DNA from: Piliocolobus tephrosceles
Lineage: Eukaryota > Chordata > Mammalia > Primates > Cercopithecidae
Direction of reading: 5' to 3'
Length of the DNA: 64,000 bases
NCBI RefSeq assembly: GCF_002776525.5
Contig: NC_045438.1
Location: 160,890,616 to 160,954,615 of the forward strand
Position 1 is the first letter of the stretch. Each line of letters starts with the position of its first letter. The notes below the pieces were generated by a model. It was not told the origin of the DNA and did no database searches. It saw only the letters and a list, made by a program, of their open reading frames with translations. Positions 1 to 12,905 of this stretch are shown in pieces. Both the position numbers and the translations under genes were made by a program.

Positions 1-165
1 TTGCTGGGCATAGTGGCTCTCACACCTGTAATCCCAGCACCTGGGGAGGCCAGGGAAGGAGGATCACTTGAGTCCAGGAGTTTGAGACCAGCCTGGACAA
101 CAAAGTGAGATCCCGTCTCTACTAGATTTTTTTTTAATTAAGCTTTTTTTTTAAATAAAAATATT
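1..165 (+). repeat. Alu left-monomer fragment
   Basis: Single Alu arm (gcatagtggctctcacacctg to gatcccgtctctacta) followed by an A/T-rich tail. No right arm. Confidence 0.85.
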
Positions 166-391
166 TAAAAAGACCAGGGTTAAATCTGACTTGTATTTCC
201 TCTAATATCTGCCAGTGGGTCTTACATGAAATAGCTTCTCAATAAATATTTTGTGGTTTAAAGAACAGAAAGGAGAACAGTATGAAAAAGTGTGGTGGGC
301 AGAGGAGACAACAGGCTGAGCTGCGGGGCCCAGATCAGGCCTGGAGCCTGGAGGAGTAAGTGCTTCATTGTAAGTGTAATAGGCAGCTCTT

Positions 392-688
392 GCCGGGCGC
401 GGTGGCTCAAGCCTGTAATCCCAGCACTTTGGGAGGCCGAGACGGGTGGATCATGAGGTCAGGAGATCGAGACCATCCTGGCTAAGACGGTGAAACCCCG
501 TCTCTACTAAAAATACAAAAAATTAGCCGGGCGAGGTGGCCGGCGCCTGTGGTCCCAGCTACTCGGGAGGCTGAGGCAGGAGAATGGCGTGAACCCGGGA
601 GGCGGAGGTTGCAGTGAGCTGAGATCCAGCCACTGCACTCCAGCCTGGGCGACAGAGCAAGACTCCGTCTCAAAAAAAAAAAAAAAAA
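392..688 (+). mobile_element. AluY, Old World monkey type
   Basis: Full length, flanked by taggcagctctt (380-391) / tagacagctctt. The right arm reads gatccagccactgcac. Confidence 0.95.
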
Positions 689-1007
689 TAGACAGCTCTT
701 GGAGGGACTGAATCTAAAATGAACAAAATCAGATTTAAGTTATTTTAAAAGCCAGACTCGTATTGTATGATTTCAGTTATAGGAAATATTGATCAACCTC
801 TGAACCCTCCCTAGGGAACTCCGGTCCTCAGTGTTCTTATTTACAAGATGAGGGTAGACCAGCTGACTCTAGGGTCACGTGTCATTCTATGGGTTTTTTG
901 TTCCATGTTAATAAAAAACAATGGTTAAATGGGCTAAGGGATAGAACCTGGCATAGCAATCCCAGGAAAGGTACTCATGGTCTCTGCATCTCAGTGGCAC
1001 TGTGATA

Positions 1008-1130
1008 CAGTGGGAATAACCCTGGAGGTGCGACCTCTTCCCCTGGATTCAGTATTTACCATTGAAATGACCTTGAGAAAGTAATGAAATTATTTGGCCC
1101 ATTGTCTTTGCATCTCTAAAATACGGGAGT
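1008..1130 (+). repeat. MIR
   Basis: atacagtgggaataaccctg, tgaccttgagaaagtaatg, tttgcatctctaaaatacgg match the MIR core. Confidence 0.65.
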
Positions 1131-1304
1131 TCTAGAAGGGGGCGTCTATGATCCTTGTCATAGACAGTTGGCATTCTAATCCAGCTTCACATTCCGAAGG
1201 CAACATAGAGCTTTGAATCAAAAAGATTCACTCATGCTATATAGGTTCTAGGAGTTTGAATAAAATTGATGTCATGGGAATTTTGCTATTAAAAAGACTT
1301 AGGG

Positions 1305-1599
1305 GGCCAGGGACAGTGGCTCATGCCTATAATCCCAGCACCTTGGGAGGCTGAGGCAGGTGGATTACTTGAGGTCAGAAGTTCAAGACCAGCCCGGCTA
1401 ATATGGTAAAACACTGTCTCTACTAAAAATACAAAAACTAACCAGGCATGGTGGTGTGTGCCTGTAATCCCAGCTACTCAGGAGGTTGAGGCAGGAGAAT
1501 CGTTTGAACCTGGGAGGTGGAGGCCGCAGTGAGCCAGGATCATGCCATTGCACTCCAGCCTAGGTGACAGAGTAAGACTCTGTCTCAAAAAAAAAAAAA
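1305..1599 (+). mobile_element. Alu, full length
   Basis: Duplications AAAAAGACTTAGGG (1291-1304) and AAAAAGACCGAGGG bracket it. Confidence 0.93.
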
Positions 1600-1614
1600 G
1601 ACCGAGGGAAGAAC

Positions 1615-1800
1615 ATGGAATACTGCGCACATACTAAAAAGAATGCAGATTTATAAGTACCAACATGGAAGATGCTTATGAATATTGCTACACTGAAAAA
1701 TTCAGTTGCAGAATATGTACAGTATCATCTCATTTTTTTTCTGTAAGGAAATGGCGTGTGCACTGCACATAAATGCTGCTATTGAGGTGGTCTGGCAAAG
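1615..1800 (+). mobile_element. Old L1 3' fragment
   Basis: aaaaagaatgcagatttata and ctgaaaaattcagttgcag resemble the same L1M terminus as 44647-45050, much degraded. Confidence 0.5.
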
Positions 1801-1805
1801 TGATC

Positions 1806-2197
1806 TGTCTTCATCAGCCAGAGCTGCCACAACAAAGTACCACAGCCTGGGGGGCTTAAACAACAGAGATTATTTCCTTATAGTTCTGGAGGCTGGAAGT
1901 CCAAGATCAAGGTGTCAGAAGGGTTGGTTTCTCTTGAGGCCTCTCTCCTTGGCTTGTAGACATTGTTTCCTCCCTCTGTCTTCACGTGGTCTTCTCTGTG
2001 TGTGTGTGTCTGTGTCCTCATCTCCTCCTCTTAGAAGGACACCAGTCGTATTGGATTAGGGCCCACCCATGCGACCTCATTTTTAACTTAATAACCTCTT
2101 TAAAGACTCTGTCTGCAAATATAGTCACATTCTGAGATACTAGGGGTTAGGACTTCAACATACGAATTTAAGGGAGACACGGTTCAGCCCACAACAG
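1806..2197 (+). repeat. Ancient interspersed repeat, family not named
   Basis: Begins agctgccacaacaaagtacc, contains ctggaggctggaagtccaag, gacaccagtcgtattggatt and tagtcacattctgagatact, ends ggttcagcccacaacag. I know this consensus as a very common mammalian fossil but will not commit to a name. Confidence 0.7.
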
Positions 2198-3099
2198 TTC
2201 CTATACCTGAGATGCAGTAGATAGTCAGGAAATAGTTGAAAAGCTGAATGATTGAAGCAAATGGGATTACTTTGTTTGCAGGTGCAGTGGGAGGTTGGTG
2301 GGACACTAAAAGCAGACAAGATCATGGACAGCCTTGAGCTCCAGAGAGAGAAGTCCAGATCCTAGCTGTAGGGTGCTCTTAAGCAAAGGAATAACATGGC
2401 ATTGACATTGTTACAGGCACATTTAACTGGTGTTCATTTGTCCCAGGGTTTGGATCACAGTTGAGCCTGAGGGCAGAGAGATCAGATGAGAGACATTCAT
2501 TCCATCTAGTCAGTCATTCCAGGTTATGAAGTGACAGAGGCCTTGACCAGAGTGGTGGCCTGGATAAAAGCTGGATACAGATGGGTGTGCCTGGCAGTTG
2601 TTCCAAACTCCTGCACCTGCTGATGTGTCTGTGAGAGCCACATTTCACATTCACCCCGAGAACAATGAGTCCTATAGAAACTGGAAAGGCAGTGGCTGCC
2701 AGAGCTGCATAGGATGAGCTCCTAAGTCCCAGAACACCACAATTCCAGGCAACTCCTCTTGACTCAAGGACTTCTCAATTTAGCTCCACCCTGGCTCTGC
2801 AAGTGGGTCCTTTCTCTTCTCCCATATGAGTAGGTTACACTCAAACTGAGATTCTTACTGGTTCACAGAGGCATTGAATCCCCACTACGTCTTGGATTTT
2901 GTTGTCATCTCCTCTCATCACACTTCTTGCACCTATTAGAATGTCCTCTCTTCCTTACCTCTGGAAATCCATCCCTGTTTGTATACTGCCTTCTCCATGC
3001 AGTCCTCTGAAGACTGCGGCTCACATGGCACTCTCCCTTAGTCGAACCTCAATCACATGCATTGTCTATACCAGAAAATGCATCATGATATTGAATAAT
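2198..3099. other. No gene recognised
   Basis: Low-repeat or heavily decayed sequence; 2480-2600 faintly resembles old LINE text. The 81-codon frame at 2899 has no family features. Confidence 0.5.
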
Positions 3100-3265
3100 G
3101 CATCATGCACATGCTTTAGATATTTGGAATACTCATATGTCTAGAAAAATCCCCCAGGAGATGGTAAACTCCTTGAGGTTATGAATTTAGGGTTTCTTGT
3201 GTACTGATAGTTACACTGCCCAACCAAGTACATATTAGAGGCTCAACAAATTCATGCTAAGATGA
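3100..3265 (+). repeat. L2-like 3' end
   Basis: gatggtaaactccttgaggt and catattagaggctcaacaaat follow the L2 terminal pattern. Confidence 0.5.
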
Positions 3266-3645
3266 TAGCTAACACCCCATAAGTCCATGAAGGATTCTTC
3301 CCTTGGCTCAGGGAATGGGGTAGGTTGGCAAAAAGGTCAGAGATAGAATGCAATCATATTTATTCCTCTCCATAGAAATAGTCCTTAAGTCCCAACCCCA
3401 CTACCTCTCCCCTTGTTCTCTTAATGCAGCTCAAAAAACCATTAGCCCCATATCAGAAAGGGTTCTTAGGCCTCCAAAAGGAGCTTGTTGATAAAGGAGT
3501 TGAGCAGGCCAGGCTTTTGGAAGTCTGCAGCCAAGGAGATGATTACTCTGTCCTAGGAGGCAGATAGGACCGACACCAGTGATAAGAATCACACAGAGAG
3601 CCTGAGGAGCTGGCGCCAGAGTGGCCTTTGGGGAAGTAGGCAGTT
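3266..3645. other. Nothing recognised
   Basis: Unique-looking sequence before the L1 at 3646. Confidence 0.5.
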
Positions 3646-5225
3646 GTTTTAATGCTCTTTATGGGAAGAGGACAAAGAACAACTGGAGGTATTTTTTGCA
3701 GAAATGTAAATGGTGGTCCTCAAATTCATAAAGAATTGCAAGAGTACCCAAAGGGCCAGAAGAATCTTGAGACAGAAGAACAAAGTTGGAAGACTCACAC
3801 ATCCCAATTCCAAAGCTTGCTACGAAGATATAATAATCAAAACAGTGTGGCACTGGCCTAAGGATAAACGTATGGACCAATGGAATAGAATTGAGAGTAT
3901 AGAAATAAACCTGTGTGTCTATGGTCAAATGATTTTCAGTAAGGGTGCCAAGTCCATTCAATGAGGAAAGAAAAGTCTTTTCAACAAATGGTGCCAGGAA
4001 AACTGGACTTTCATATGCAAAAGAATGAAGTTGAATCCCTATCTTACACCATAAGCAAAAATTAATTCAAATGGATCAATGACCTAAATATAAGAGCTAA
4101 ATCCATAAAACTCTTAGAAGAAAACACTAATCAATCATTACCTTGGATTTATTAGCAATGAATTCTTAGATATGACACCAAACCCCAAGCAACAAAAGAA
4201 AACATAAATTGCACTTAAAAATTAAAAACTTTCATGCACCAAAGGACATTGTCAAAGTGAAAAGACAACCAATGGAATAGAAAATATTTGCAGACCATAT
4301 ATGTGATAAAGGTTTAATATCCAGAATGTATAAAGAACTCCTAACAACAATAAGATAAACAACCCAATTTAAGAAATTGGCAAAAGAATGGAGTAGACAT
4401 TTTCCCAGAGAAGATAGACAAATGGCACCAAGCACATAAAAAGATGTTCAGCATCATTAGCCATTAAGCAAATGCAAACCAAAATCACAATGAGATACCA
4501 CTTCACATCTATTAGGATGTTTATCATATATATATATAAACACACAGAGAATTACAAGTGTTGGTGATGATATGGAGAAATTGGAATGTGGTACATTGCT
4601 AGTGGGAATGTAAAATGGTGCAACCACTGTGGAAAACAGTTTGACATTTTCCCAAACATCTAACACTGAATTACCATATGACCCAGCAATTCCACTCCTA
4701 AAGAATTAAAAACAGGGACTGAAACAGATATGTCTATGTCAATGTTCATTATGGCATTGATCACAATAGCCAAAAGCTGGAAACAACCCATGTCTATCAG
4801 CACATGAATGAATTAACAAAATGTGGTATATCCATACAATGAAATATTATTCAACCATACAAAGGAACGAAGTTCTGATCCATGCTACAATATGGATGAA
4901 ACTTAAAAATATTATACCAACTAAAATAAGCTCAACACAAAAAGACAAATATTGTGTGGTTCCATTTATATGAAATACCTATAATAGGAAAGTTTGTAGG
5001 CACAGAAAGTGTAATATAGATTATCAGGGGCTGGGGAAAGGGGAGAACAGGGAGTTATTGCTTAATGCTTACAGAGTTTTTGTTTTGGGTAGTGAAAAAG
5101 TTTTAGAAATAGCGTTGATAGTTGTACAACATTGTGAATGTACTTAGTAGCATTTAATTGTATGCTTTGGTTAAAATGGAAAATTTTATTGTATATATGT
5201 ATTTTACTACAATAAAAAAATTCCA
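3646..5225 (+). mobile_element. Old L1, ORF2 C-terminal region plus 3' UTR
   Basis: Degenerate ORF2 text (cactggcctaaggataaacg...gaccaatggaatagaat), then caaatgcaaaccaaaatcac, and a 3' UTR ending tattttactacaataaaaaaat. Many stops. 5' truncated. Confidence 0.9.
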
Positions 5226-6234
5226 AAAGATAAAATAAAAGGAGAGTTGGCAGATACGAGGAAGAGATGATTGCAAGGTGTGACATGGTTATGGTACTCT
5301 TTGGAATGGGATACTTATTCAGAAAGTGAACAGTAATGACAAGCCTTTTATTCAGAGGATGTTTTGTGTTAGACATCAAAATATATCTAAATACACAAAA
5401 ATCAAAGGTGGGAGAGATTCACTCCAGTGAATACAGGAGTTGCAAGATTCACCCGTGGAATGAGGACGCTAACCCCAAGGCTCTCTGGGCCACCCCAAGA
5501 TGCCGAGCTAATGCTCTCCAATGTCACTTTCTATGCCAAAGTTTTAAAATCCTGGTGGCACTTACTTACTTTGCCATGTTGAAGTCTTACATCAAATATG
5601 GGAATATAAAGAATGATCTCAGCTGACAAATGTCTGAAGCTTGCTTGGCTAGAAAATTGTCAATCTTCCAGCCTCTCTTCTGCAGAAAAAAAAAGGCAGG
5701 TGGGGGGAAGACATTATGTCTTGCATAGGTAGCCCTTTTAATTTACTTTTTTGGATAAAATATGTCCGTTTCCTAGTTTGTGGCATTATGAATTATGTTA
5801 TCTTAAGAGAAAGCTCCAGACAGTCATGTTATCTGCACACAGAGATTCAACTTAAAACTCCCCTCCTGGGATGTTCAGGCATTTATAGCTGTACCAGAAT
5901 CCTGCAGCCTTTGCACCCCCAGGCACTGGCTCCAGAGTGCTACAGGATTTAGGACCCAGAATGGCATGAGCATTGAGATCCTATGCCTCTTAGTGCTTGG
6001 CAAATAGTAGATATTCAAACTATGCTTGTTGAACTATAGAAAATCTCACTTCTCTATGAGATGGATAAAGGAGCATAAGCAGGTAACTTAAGGAGGAAAA
6101 AAATTACATCCATGGAATACTAATGAAGTTTAAGTTTAAGTTTTAGACAGGTACATGTTTAAAAGAGAGAGCATATGATTATTTCCTGCCTCTTCAAGTA
6201 TCTCTGCAACTTTGTTGTTCTTTTTCTTATGTTT
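5226..6234. other. Nothing recognised
   Basis: Unique-looking AT-rich sequence. Chance frames at 5336 and 5716 lack domains. Confidence 0.5.
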
Positions 6235-6833
6235 ATTTAGAGAGGGTCTCACTCTGTTGTCCTGGCTGGAGTGCAGTGGCACGATCATGGCTCCCTGCAG
6301 CCTCAGCCTCCTGAGCTTAAGCGATCCTGCCTCTGTGAGCTTCCTGAATAGCTGGGACTACAGGCACACACCATCACGCCCAGCTGATCCTTTTTACTTT
6401 ATTTTATTTATTTTTTGAGACAGAGTCTTGCTCTGTTGCCCAGGCTGGAGTGCAGTGGCCCAATCTCAGCTCACTGCAAGCTCCGCCTCCTGGGTTCACG
6501 CCATTCTCCTGCCTCAGCCTCGCGAGTAGCTGGGACTACAGGCACCCGCCACCATGCCTGGCTAATTTTTTTGTATTCTTAGTAGAGATGGGGTTTCACC
6601 ATGTTCGGCAGGATGGTCTCGAACTCCTGACCTTGTGATCCGCCCACCTCAGCCTCCTAAAGTGCTGAGATTACAAGCGTGAGCCACCACGCCCAGCCCC
6701 CTTTTTATTTTTAGTAGAGATGAGGTCTCGCTATGTTGGTCAGGCTGGTCTCGAACTCCTGGGCTCAAGTGATCCTCCCACCTTTGCCTCCCAAAGTGTT
6801 GGGATTAGAGGCAAGAGCCACGGCGCCCAGTCT
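6235..6833 (-). mobile_element. Old Alu split by a younger Alu
   Basis: Right part 6235-6392 and left part 6699-6833, interrupted within the middle A-rich region. Confidence 0.88.
6393..6698 (-). mobile_element. AluY nested in the Alu above
   Basis: Complete younger Alu in the same orientation. The host's ctttttat motif appears on both sides. Confidence 0.88.
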
Positions 6834-8226
6834 GCAACTTCATTTGGATGATTTTAAATCTTCAGTTTGATCAGGAATTGATTTTCAGGGATATTCACTA
6901 TTAAACTGAAGGGTGAGCTGCCTCCAAATCAAATGTGTCCTCAAATCCTTTAGCATCCTACATGAAATGGGCCTCCTGAGAAGCACAAACCAAAGGGCAT
7001 AACTAATACATCATACTGGTTAAAATGTGAAAGAAGACCTTAAAATAGACATGTACTGGATGGATTTGATATAACAGCTAGTTTGCTTGGTTTTACTCTG
7101 GTTGCTTTATTCTGTTTAAATTGTGTTAATCAAACATACCACAGAGCTGGCCCTAAATACTAATTGTTTAGAGACAGCCCTTGCAGAGAAGTGGGTTCAA
7201 TTAGCATCACATCTGTAATTACACAGCATATTATATACTTCACATGTATAATTATTTATTTTATGGCTTCATGCCATCTTATAGATAAACAAAGACTTGA
7301 GAAAATTTACAAGCTTTTCTGGGAGTGTCCCCATAAGGGTGTAATTTTCATTCTAACCAATAACTAAGATGGGGATAATTCTTTTTTTTTTTGAGACGGA
7401 GTCTCGCTCTGTCGCCCAGGCTGGAGTGCAGTGGCTGGATCTCAGCTCACTACAAGCTCCGCCTCCCGGCTTCACGCCATTCTCCTGCCCCAGCCTCCCG
7501 AGCAGCTGGGACTACAGGCGCCCGCCACCTCGCCCGGCTAGTTTTTTGTATTTTTTAGTAGAGACGGGGTTTCACCGTGTTAGCCAGGATGGTCTCGATC
7601 TCCTGACCTCGTGATCCACCCATCTCGGCCTCCCGAAGTGCTGGGATTACAGGCTTGAGCCACCGCACCCGGCAAGATGGGGATAATTCTACAAGTAGAT
7701 TGGCAACCTGTTGCCATACAATAAGTTCAGAAATTCCCTTCATGAATTTTTTTCTTTTATGTAAAATTGCAGAAACATTCATTATAGCCACACATAAAAG
7801 GGATAGTCATAGTGTTGGAAACACAAATATAAAGAATATGGAGATTTTGTATTGAAGGAACTCACAGTGTAGTAAGGGAGACTGGTATGTAAAAAGGAAA
7901 ATAGAGTCTGAAAAAGGCACACAAAAAAAGGAGTAGGGGTTTGAGGGTGGAAGACCTCCCCCAGGGAGACTTCACGGAGAAAGCTAAAGTCTAAGGGAGA
8001 TACTGAAGAATGAATAGACATGTTCAAGGCACACAAAAGTTGGGAAGATATTCGAAGAAGAGTGAACAGCACGTGCAAAGGTACAGCACGGTGGGTTTGG
8101 GACAATGCCTTATACATCTATATCACTGTGACTGGAGAGTAAGTTAGTAGGAAGTGACACTGAAAATGTAGGAGCTGAACATGATGGAATAAGGCATGAA
8201 ATCTCTATATTTATCTTCCTCAGTAA
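6834..8226. other. Unique-looking sequence around the AluY
   Basis: Apart from the Alu at 7382-7673 I see no repeat or gene; 7780-8117 has a chance antisense frame. Confidence 0.5.
7382..7673 (-). mobile_element. AluY, Old World monkey type
   Basis: Exact duplication AAGATGGGGATAATTCT at 7366-7382 and 7674-7690. Low divergence. Confidence 0.96.
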
Positions 8227-8238
8227 GTAATAAAGGAA

Positions 8239-8540
8239 CCAGGAACAGTGGCTCACACCTGTAATCCCAGTGCTTTGGGAGGCTGATATGGGAGGATGGC
8301 TTGAGGCTAGGAGTCGGAGACCAGCCTGGACAACCTAGCAATACTCTGCATCTAAAAAAAAAAAAAAAAAAAAATAATTAGCCAAACGTGGTGGCACACA
8401 CCTGTAGTCCCAGCTACTCAGGAGGCTGAGACAGGAGGATTACTTGAGCCTAGGATGTCACAGTTGCAGTGAGCTATGATCATGATGCTGCATTCCAGCC
8501 TGGGTGACACAGCAAGACCGTCTCTCAAAAAAATTCAATG
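8239..8540 (+). mobile_element. Old Alu
   Basis: Long middle A run (8354-8374); taataaaggaa on both sides. Confidence 0.9.
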
Positions 8541-8679
8541 TTAATAAAGGAAACCATTGCACAGTTCGTTAAGCTTCACCTTAAAATGCACAACCTAAAT
8601 TGCGTTATCGAATTATAAAATAGGACTGAGATAGAAGGAGAAGGAGTGGTCCTAGGAACACCAAACCAATAATCTTGTG

Positions 8680-8996
8680 TTTTTTTTTTTTTGTTGTTGT
8701 TGTTTTTTTTTGAGACAGAGTCTCACTCTGTCACCCAGGCTGGAGTGTAGTGGTGCCATCTCAGCTCACTGCAACCTCAACCTTCTGGGCTCAAACTATT
8801 CTTCCTCCTCAGCCTCCCAAGTAGCTGGGACTACAGGTGTGCACCACCATGCCCAGTTAATTTTTTGGTAGTTTTGGTAGAGATGGGGTTTCACCATGTT
8901 GCCCAGGCTGGTCTTGCACTCCTGACCTCAAGTGATTCTCCCCGTCTCGGCCTCTCAAAGTGCTGGGATTACAGGCATGAGCCACCAGGCCCATCC
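8680..8996 (-). mobile_element. Alu
   Basis: Tail drifted to (GTT)n within T runs. Confidence 0.9.
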
Positions 8997-9079
8997 CTGA
9001 ACCAAGGCTCTTAAAGCTCAACTCTAGACTCCAGAAAATCAGTAGCATGAAAGTCTCCTTTGCCACCAGCCATCCTCAA

Positions 9080-9382
9080 TCTTTTTTTTTTTTTTTTTTT
9101 TTGAGATGAAGTGTCACTCTATTGCCCAGGCTGGAGTGCGATGGCGTGATCTCAGCTCACTGCAACCTCCACCTCCTGGGTTTGAGTGATTCTCCTGCCT
9201 CAGCCTCCTGAGTACCTGGGATTACAGGTGTGTACCACCACACCCAGCTAATTTTGCATTTTTAAAGTAGAGATGGGATTTCAAGATGTGGGCAAGGCTA
9301 GTCTTGAACTCCTGACCTCGTGATCCGCCTGCCTCGGCCTCCCAAAGTGCTGAAATTACAGGAATAAGACATCATGCCAGGT
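9080..9382 (-). mobile_element. Alu
   Basis: Begins with a 22-T run. The 5' end is degraded (gacatcatgccagg). Confidence 0.88.
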
Positions 9383-9410
9383 TCTCATTTTTAAAAAAAT
9401 TGTCATTTTG

Positions 9411-9709
9411 CCAGACACGGTGGCTCACGCCTGTAATCCCAGCACTTTGGGAGACCAAGGCGACTGGATCACCTGAGGTCAGGAGCCTGAGACCAGCCTG
9501 GCCAACATGGTGAAACCCTGTCTCTACTAAAAATACAAAAATTAGATGGGCATGGTAGTGGGCGCCTGCAGTCCCAGCTACTCTGGAGGCTGAGGCAGGA
9601 GAATCGCTTGAACCCAGGAGTGAACCAGGTCGCAGTGAGCCAAGATCACACCACTGCACTCTAGCCTGGGCGACAGAGCAAGACTCTGTCTCAGAGAAAA
9701 AAAAAAAAG
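9411..9709 (+). mobile_element. Alu
   Basis: Full length, opposite orientation to the neighbour at 9080: a head-to-head pair 28 bases apart. Confidence 0.92.
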
Positions 9710-10801
9710 TAGACACTATAGAGACCATTCCCTGGTGGGCTTTGGGTGGCACCAGGTCCGTGCTGTTGGTGTCCTGGGTCCAGACTGAAAAGCGCAGAGG
9801 CAGAGGAAGGGCTACAGCGGTTGGATGTGATGCACAAGGAAGAAGTTGTCCGGAGAGCTGACAATTTTTGAGGCCATAGAGTCAAGCCCCCTGCAGAGGG
9901 GAGAGTTTACCTCTTCTCTAAGGATGGCTGCTGCCGGCAATTCTCATTCCACACCTGTCTCCTTCTGTGGCCCATGGATCTTTCTCTTCTAATGTCTTCC
10001 AGCATCATGTTTCTGCTACTCCAGCCCTCAAGTGATGATTCCACACAAAGCTGCCTGGTGTTTATCATGGGCCGCATGGGGAGCTCAGCCTCTCATTTCT
10101 TACTCCCTCTTCCCACCTCCCCCAGAAAGGTTAGAAACTCCCTTGGATCAAAACACGACAAAGTTCATTTGCACATTTGACAAATTATGTCTTTGTGTAA
10201 AGTAAATACAATTTTAGTACGTAGTCTAAATTGTATTTAGCATCTAGTTGCTAATTAGATGTATAGTAATTAGATGTATTAGCATCTAATTGAGGAAGGA
10301 GAGACGAGAAGGAAAGATAATATTGACAAACTCACCAAGTGCTAGACTCTGGGGTGAGTGCTCTGAATATATCATCTCACCTCCTTCCCTCAACAGGCCT
10401 GTGAGGTAGGTACTGTTAACCCATTTTACAGATGCGGATATCATCACCAAGTCCATGGCACTGAGATCTCCAGCAGACATCCTTGCCCTGCCCGATTTGA
10501 GCACATTGGTCTGGGCAAACATGTAGCACTGCAGGTATTTGATAAATGATGAATGGGGTTGGCTGGATCCTTGTCCTAATCAATTTGATAATGGTTTACC
10601 TAGTTTTTTCTGACGTCCCGCCCTCAGCCAGTTATTCCTTTTTAGCACTCAAAACATATTTTACGGAGAACAGGAAGGTCCATGCACAACATTAGGCTCT
10701 TGAAAGGGAAAGTCAAGCCTTAAAAGTTTTTATTTACATCCCACTTTCTCTTGCAAGGGATTTGGAGTGATTTATCACAAAGACACCTATAATAACATGA
10801 C
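9710..10801. other. Mostly unclassified, with one MIR
   Basis: Besides the MIR at 10335-10480 there is an AT-rich stretch (10195-10295) with repeated attagatgta units and a 9-bp inverted repeat (10268-10276, 10283-10291). Confidence 0.5.
10335..10480 (-). repeat. MIR (antisense)
   Basis: tcatctcacctccttccc, ctgtgaggtaggtactgtta and cccattttacagatgcgg are the diagnostic MIR text in reverse. Confidence 0.8.
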
Positions 10802-11093
10802 TAGGCGCCGCGTGGTGGCTCACGCCTGTAATACCTGCACTTTGGGAGGCTGACACAGGCGGATCACTTGAGGTCAAGAGTCCAAGACCAGCCTGGCCAA
10901 TGTGGTGAAATCCTGTCTCTACTAAAAGTAAAAACGAATACAAAAATTAGCTGGGCATGGTGGCGTGTGCCTGTAGTCCCAGCTATTCAGGAGGCTGAGG
11001 CAAAAGAAGAAGTGCTTGAACCCAGAAGGTGGAGGTTGCAGTGAGCAAAGGTCGCACCACTGCACTCCAGCCTAGGCAACAAAGTGAGACTCC

Positions 11094-11127
<34 letters not shown>

Positions 11128-11139
11128 AAAAAAAAAAAG
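10802..11139 (+). mobile_element. Alu with long A-rich tail
   Basis: Tail 11096-11145 is nearly pure A with a few T/G. Confidence 0.9.
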
Positions 11140-11147
11140 AATAAAAC

Positions 11148-11700
11148 AGGCCAGGTGCGGTGGCTCACGCCAGTAATCCCAGTACTTTGGGAGGCCAAGG
11201 CAGGCGGATCGCCTGAGGTCAGGAGTTCGAAACCAGCCTGGTCCAACATGGTGAAACCCCATCTCTATTAAAAATACAAAAATTTGCACTTTGGGAGGCC
11301 GAGACGGGCGGATCACGAGGTCAGGAGATCGAGACCATCCTGGCCAACACGGTGAAACTCCATCTCTACTAAAAAAAATACAAAAAACTAGCCGGGCGAG
11401 GTGGCGGGAGCCTGTAGTCCCAGCTACTCGGGAGGCTGAGGCAGGAGAATGGCCTAAACCCGGGAGGCGGAGTTTGCAGTGAGCTGATATCCGGCCACTG
11501 CACTCCAGCCTGGGCGACAGAGCGAGACTCCATCTCAAAAAAAAAAAAAATACAAAAATACAAAAATTAGCCAGGCGTAGTGGCGTGTGCCTGTAATTCC
11601 AAGGCAGAAGAATCGCTTGAACCCAGGAGGCAGAGGTTGCAGTGAACCAAGATCATACCTCTGCACTCTGGCCTGGGCAACAGAGCGAAACGCTGTCTAA
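11148..11700 (+). mobile_element. Alu split by a younger Alu
   Basis: Left arm to 11280, right arm from about 11553; tacaaaaatt text occurs on both sides of the insert. Confidence 0.9.
11281..11550 (+). mobile_element. 5'-truncated AluY, Old World monkey type, nested
   Basis: Starts at gcactttgggaggccgagac, lacking the first ~35 bases of Alu. Right arm tatccggccactgcac. Confidence 0.9.
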
Positions 11701-11823
11701 AAAAAAGAGAATAAAATAATAGCACCATGGGTACCATAAACATAAGCAGTTAAAGTAAAATAAAAGCTAATAGCAGAAGAGGGGGAAAATACAATAAACG
11801 TGCAGGCTATAAGAATTTATATA

Positions 11824-12120
11824 GGCCAGGCACAGTGGCTTATCCCTGTAGTCTCAGCGCTTTGGGAGGCTGAGCCAGGCAGATCACTTGAGGTCAGGAG
11901 TTCAAGATCAGCCTGGTCAACATGGTAAAACCCCGCCTCTACTAAAAATACAAAAATTAGTCAGGCATGGTGGCGCATGCCTGTAGTCCCAACTACTTGG
12001 GAGGCTGAGGCAGGAGAATCGCTTGAACCTGGGAGGCGGAGGTTGCAGTGAGCCGAGCTCATGCCATCGCACTTCAGCCTGGGCGACAGAGTCAGACTTG
12101 GTCTCCAAAAATAAAAACAA
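11824..12120 (+). mobile_element. Alu
   Basis: Full length; inserted beside a MER5-type remnant. Confidence 0.92.
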
Positions 12121-12130
12121 AAGATAGAAA

Positions 12131-12178
12131 GCCCCCTAGGTAATTCTTATGTACTGCCAAATTAAGAAGCACTGCTGT
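12131..12178 (-). mobile_element. MER5-type fragment
   Basis: Antisense text ccccctaggtaattcttatg and aattaagaagcactgctg matches the 5' part of MER5 in reverse. The rest is cut off by the Alu at 11824-12120. Confidence 0.55.
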
Positions 12179-12261
12179 AGTGTATAATCTTAAGCCACAA
12201 CTCAGTGAAGGCAATTCTTCCCAGATGAGGTAAAGTTAAAAAGGACTCTAAGAAATATGAG

Positions 12262-12647
12262 ACCCAATTTCACCAAAATAGTCTTGAAAAAGAACAAAGT
12301 TGAAGGACTCATACTTCCTGATTTCAAAATTTACTACAGTTATTACAGTAAGCAAGACAGTGTGGTACAGCATAAGGAAGATATAAAGATCAATGGAACA
12401 GAACTGAAGTTCCAGAAATAAGCCCTTACGTTTATAGTCGATTGATTTTCAACAAGAGTGCCAAGATCATTCAGTGGGGAAAGAAATAGGCTTTTCAACA
12501 AATGGGATAACTGGATATCCATACGCAAAGGAATGATTTTGGACCGCTTCTTTACATAATATACAAAAGGTAACTCAAAATCAATCATAGACCTAAATGT
12601 AAGAGCTATTATAAAGCTATATAACTCTGAGAAAAAAAGCCTAGGAT
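12262..12647 (+). mobile_element. L1 fragment (ORF2 C-terminal region)
   Basis: Contains ttgaaaaagaacaaagttgaagg, ttcctgatttcaaaat and gatcaatggaacagaac. It stops within aaagcctaggat, where an earlier ORF2 segment begins. Confidence 0.85.
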
Positions 12648-12905
12648 TATGCACCATGACTGAGTGGGACTCACCCCAGGAATGCAAGATTGGTTTAACA
12701 GTCAATATTTGATTAATATAATTATACTCTATAGTTAGAATAAAAGACAAAAACCACATGGTCGTTTCAATAGCTGCTGAAAAATCATTTCTCAAAATCC
12801 CATTTACATTCAGGATATAATCTCTCAATAAACTAGGAATAAAAGAAAAGTTCCTCAATTTGATGAAAGACATTTATGAAAACCCCACAGCTAACATTAT
12901 ACTTA
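12648..12905 (+). mobile_element. L1 ORF2 fragment (upstream part)
   Basis: gactgagtgggactcacccc, aaagacaaaaaccacatgg and ccacagctaacattatactt come from an ORF2 region that lies before the part at 12262-12647. It continues after an insertion at about 13291. Confidence 0.85.
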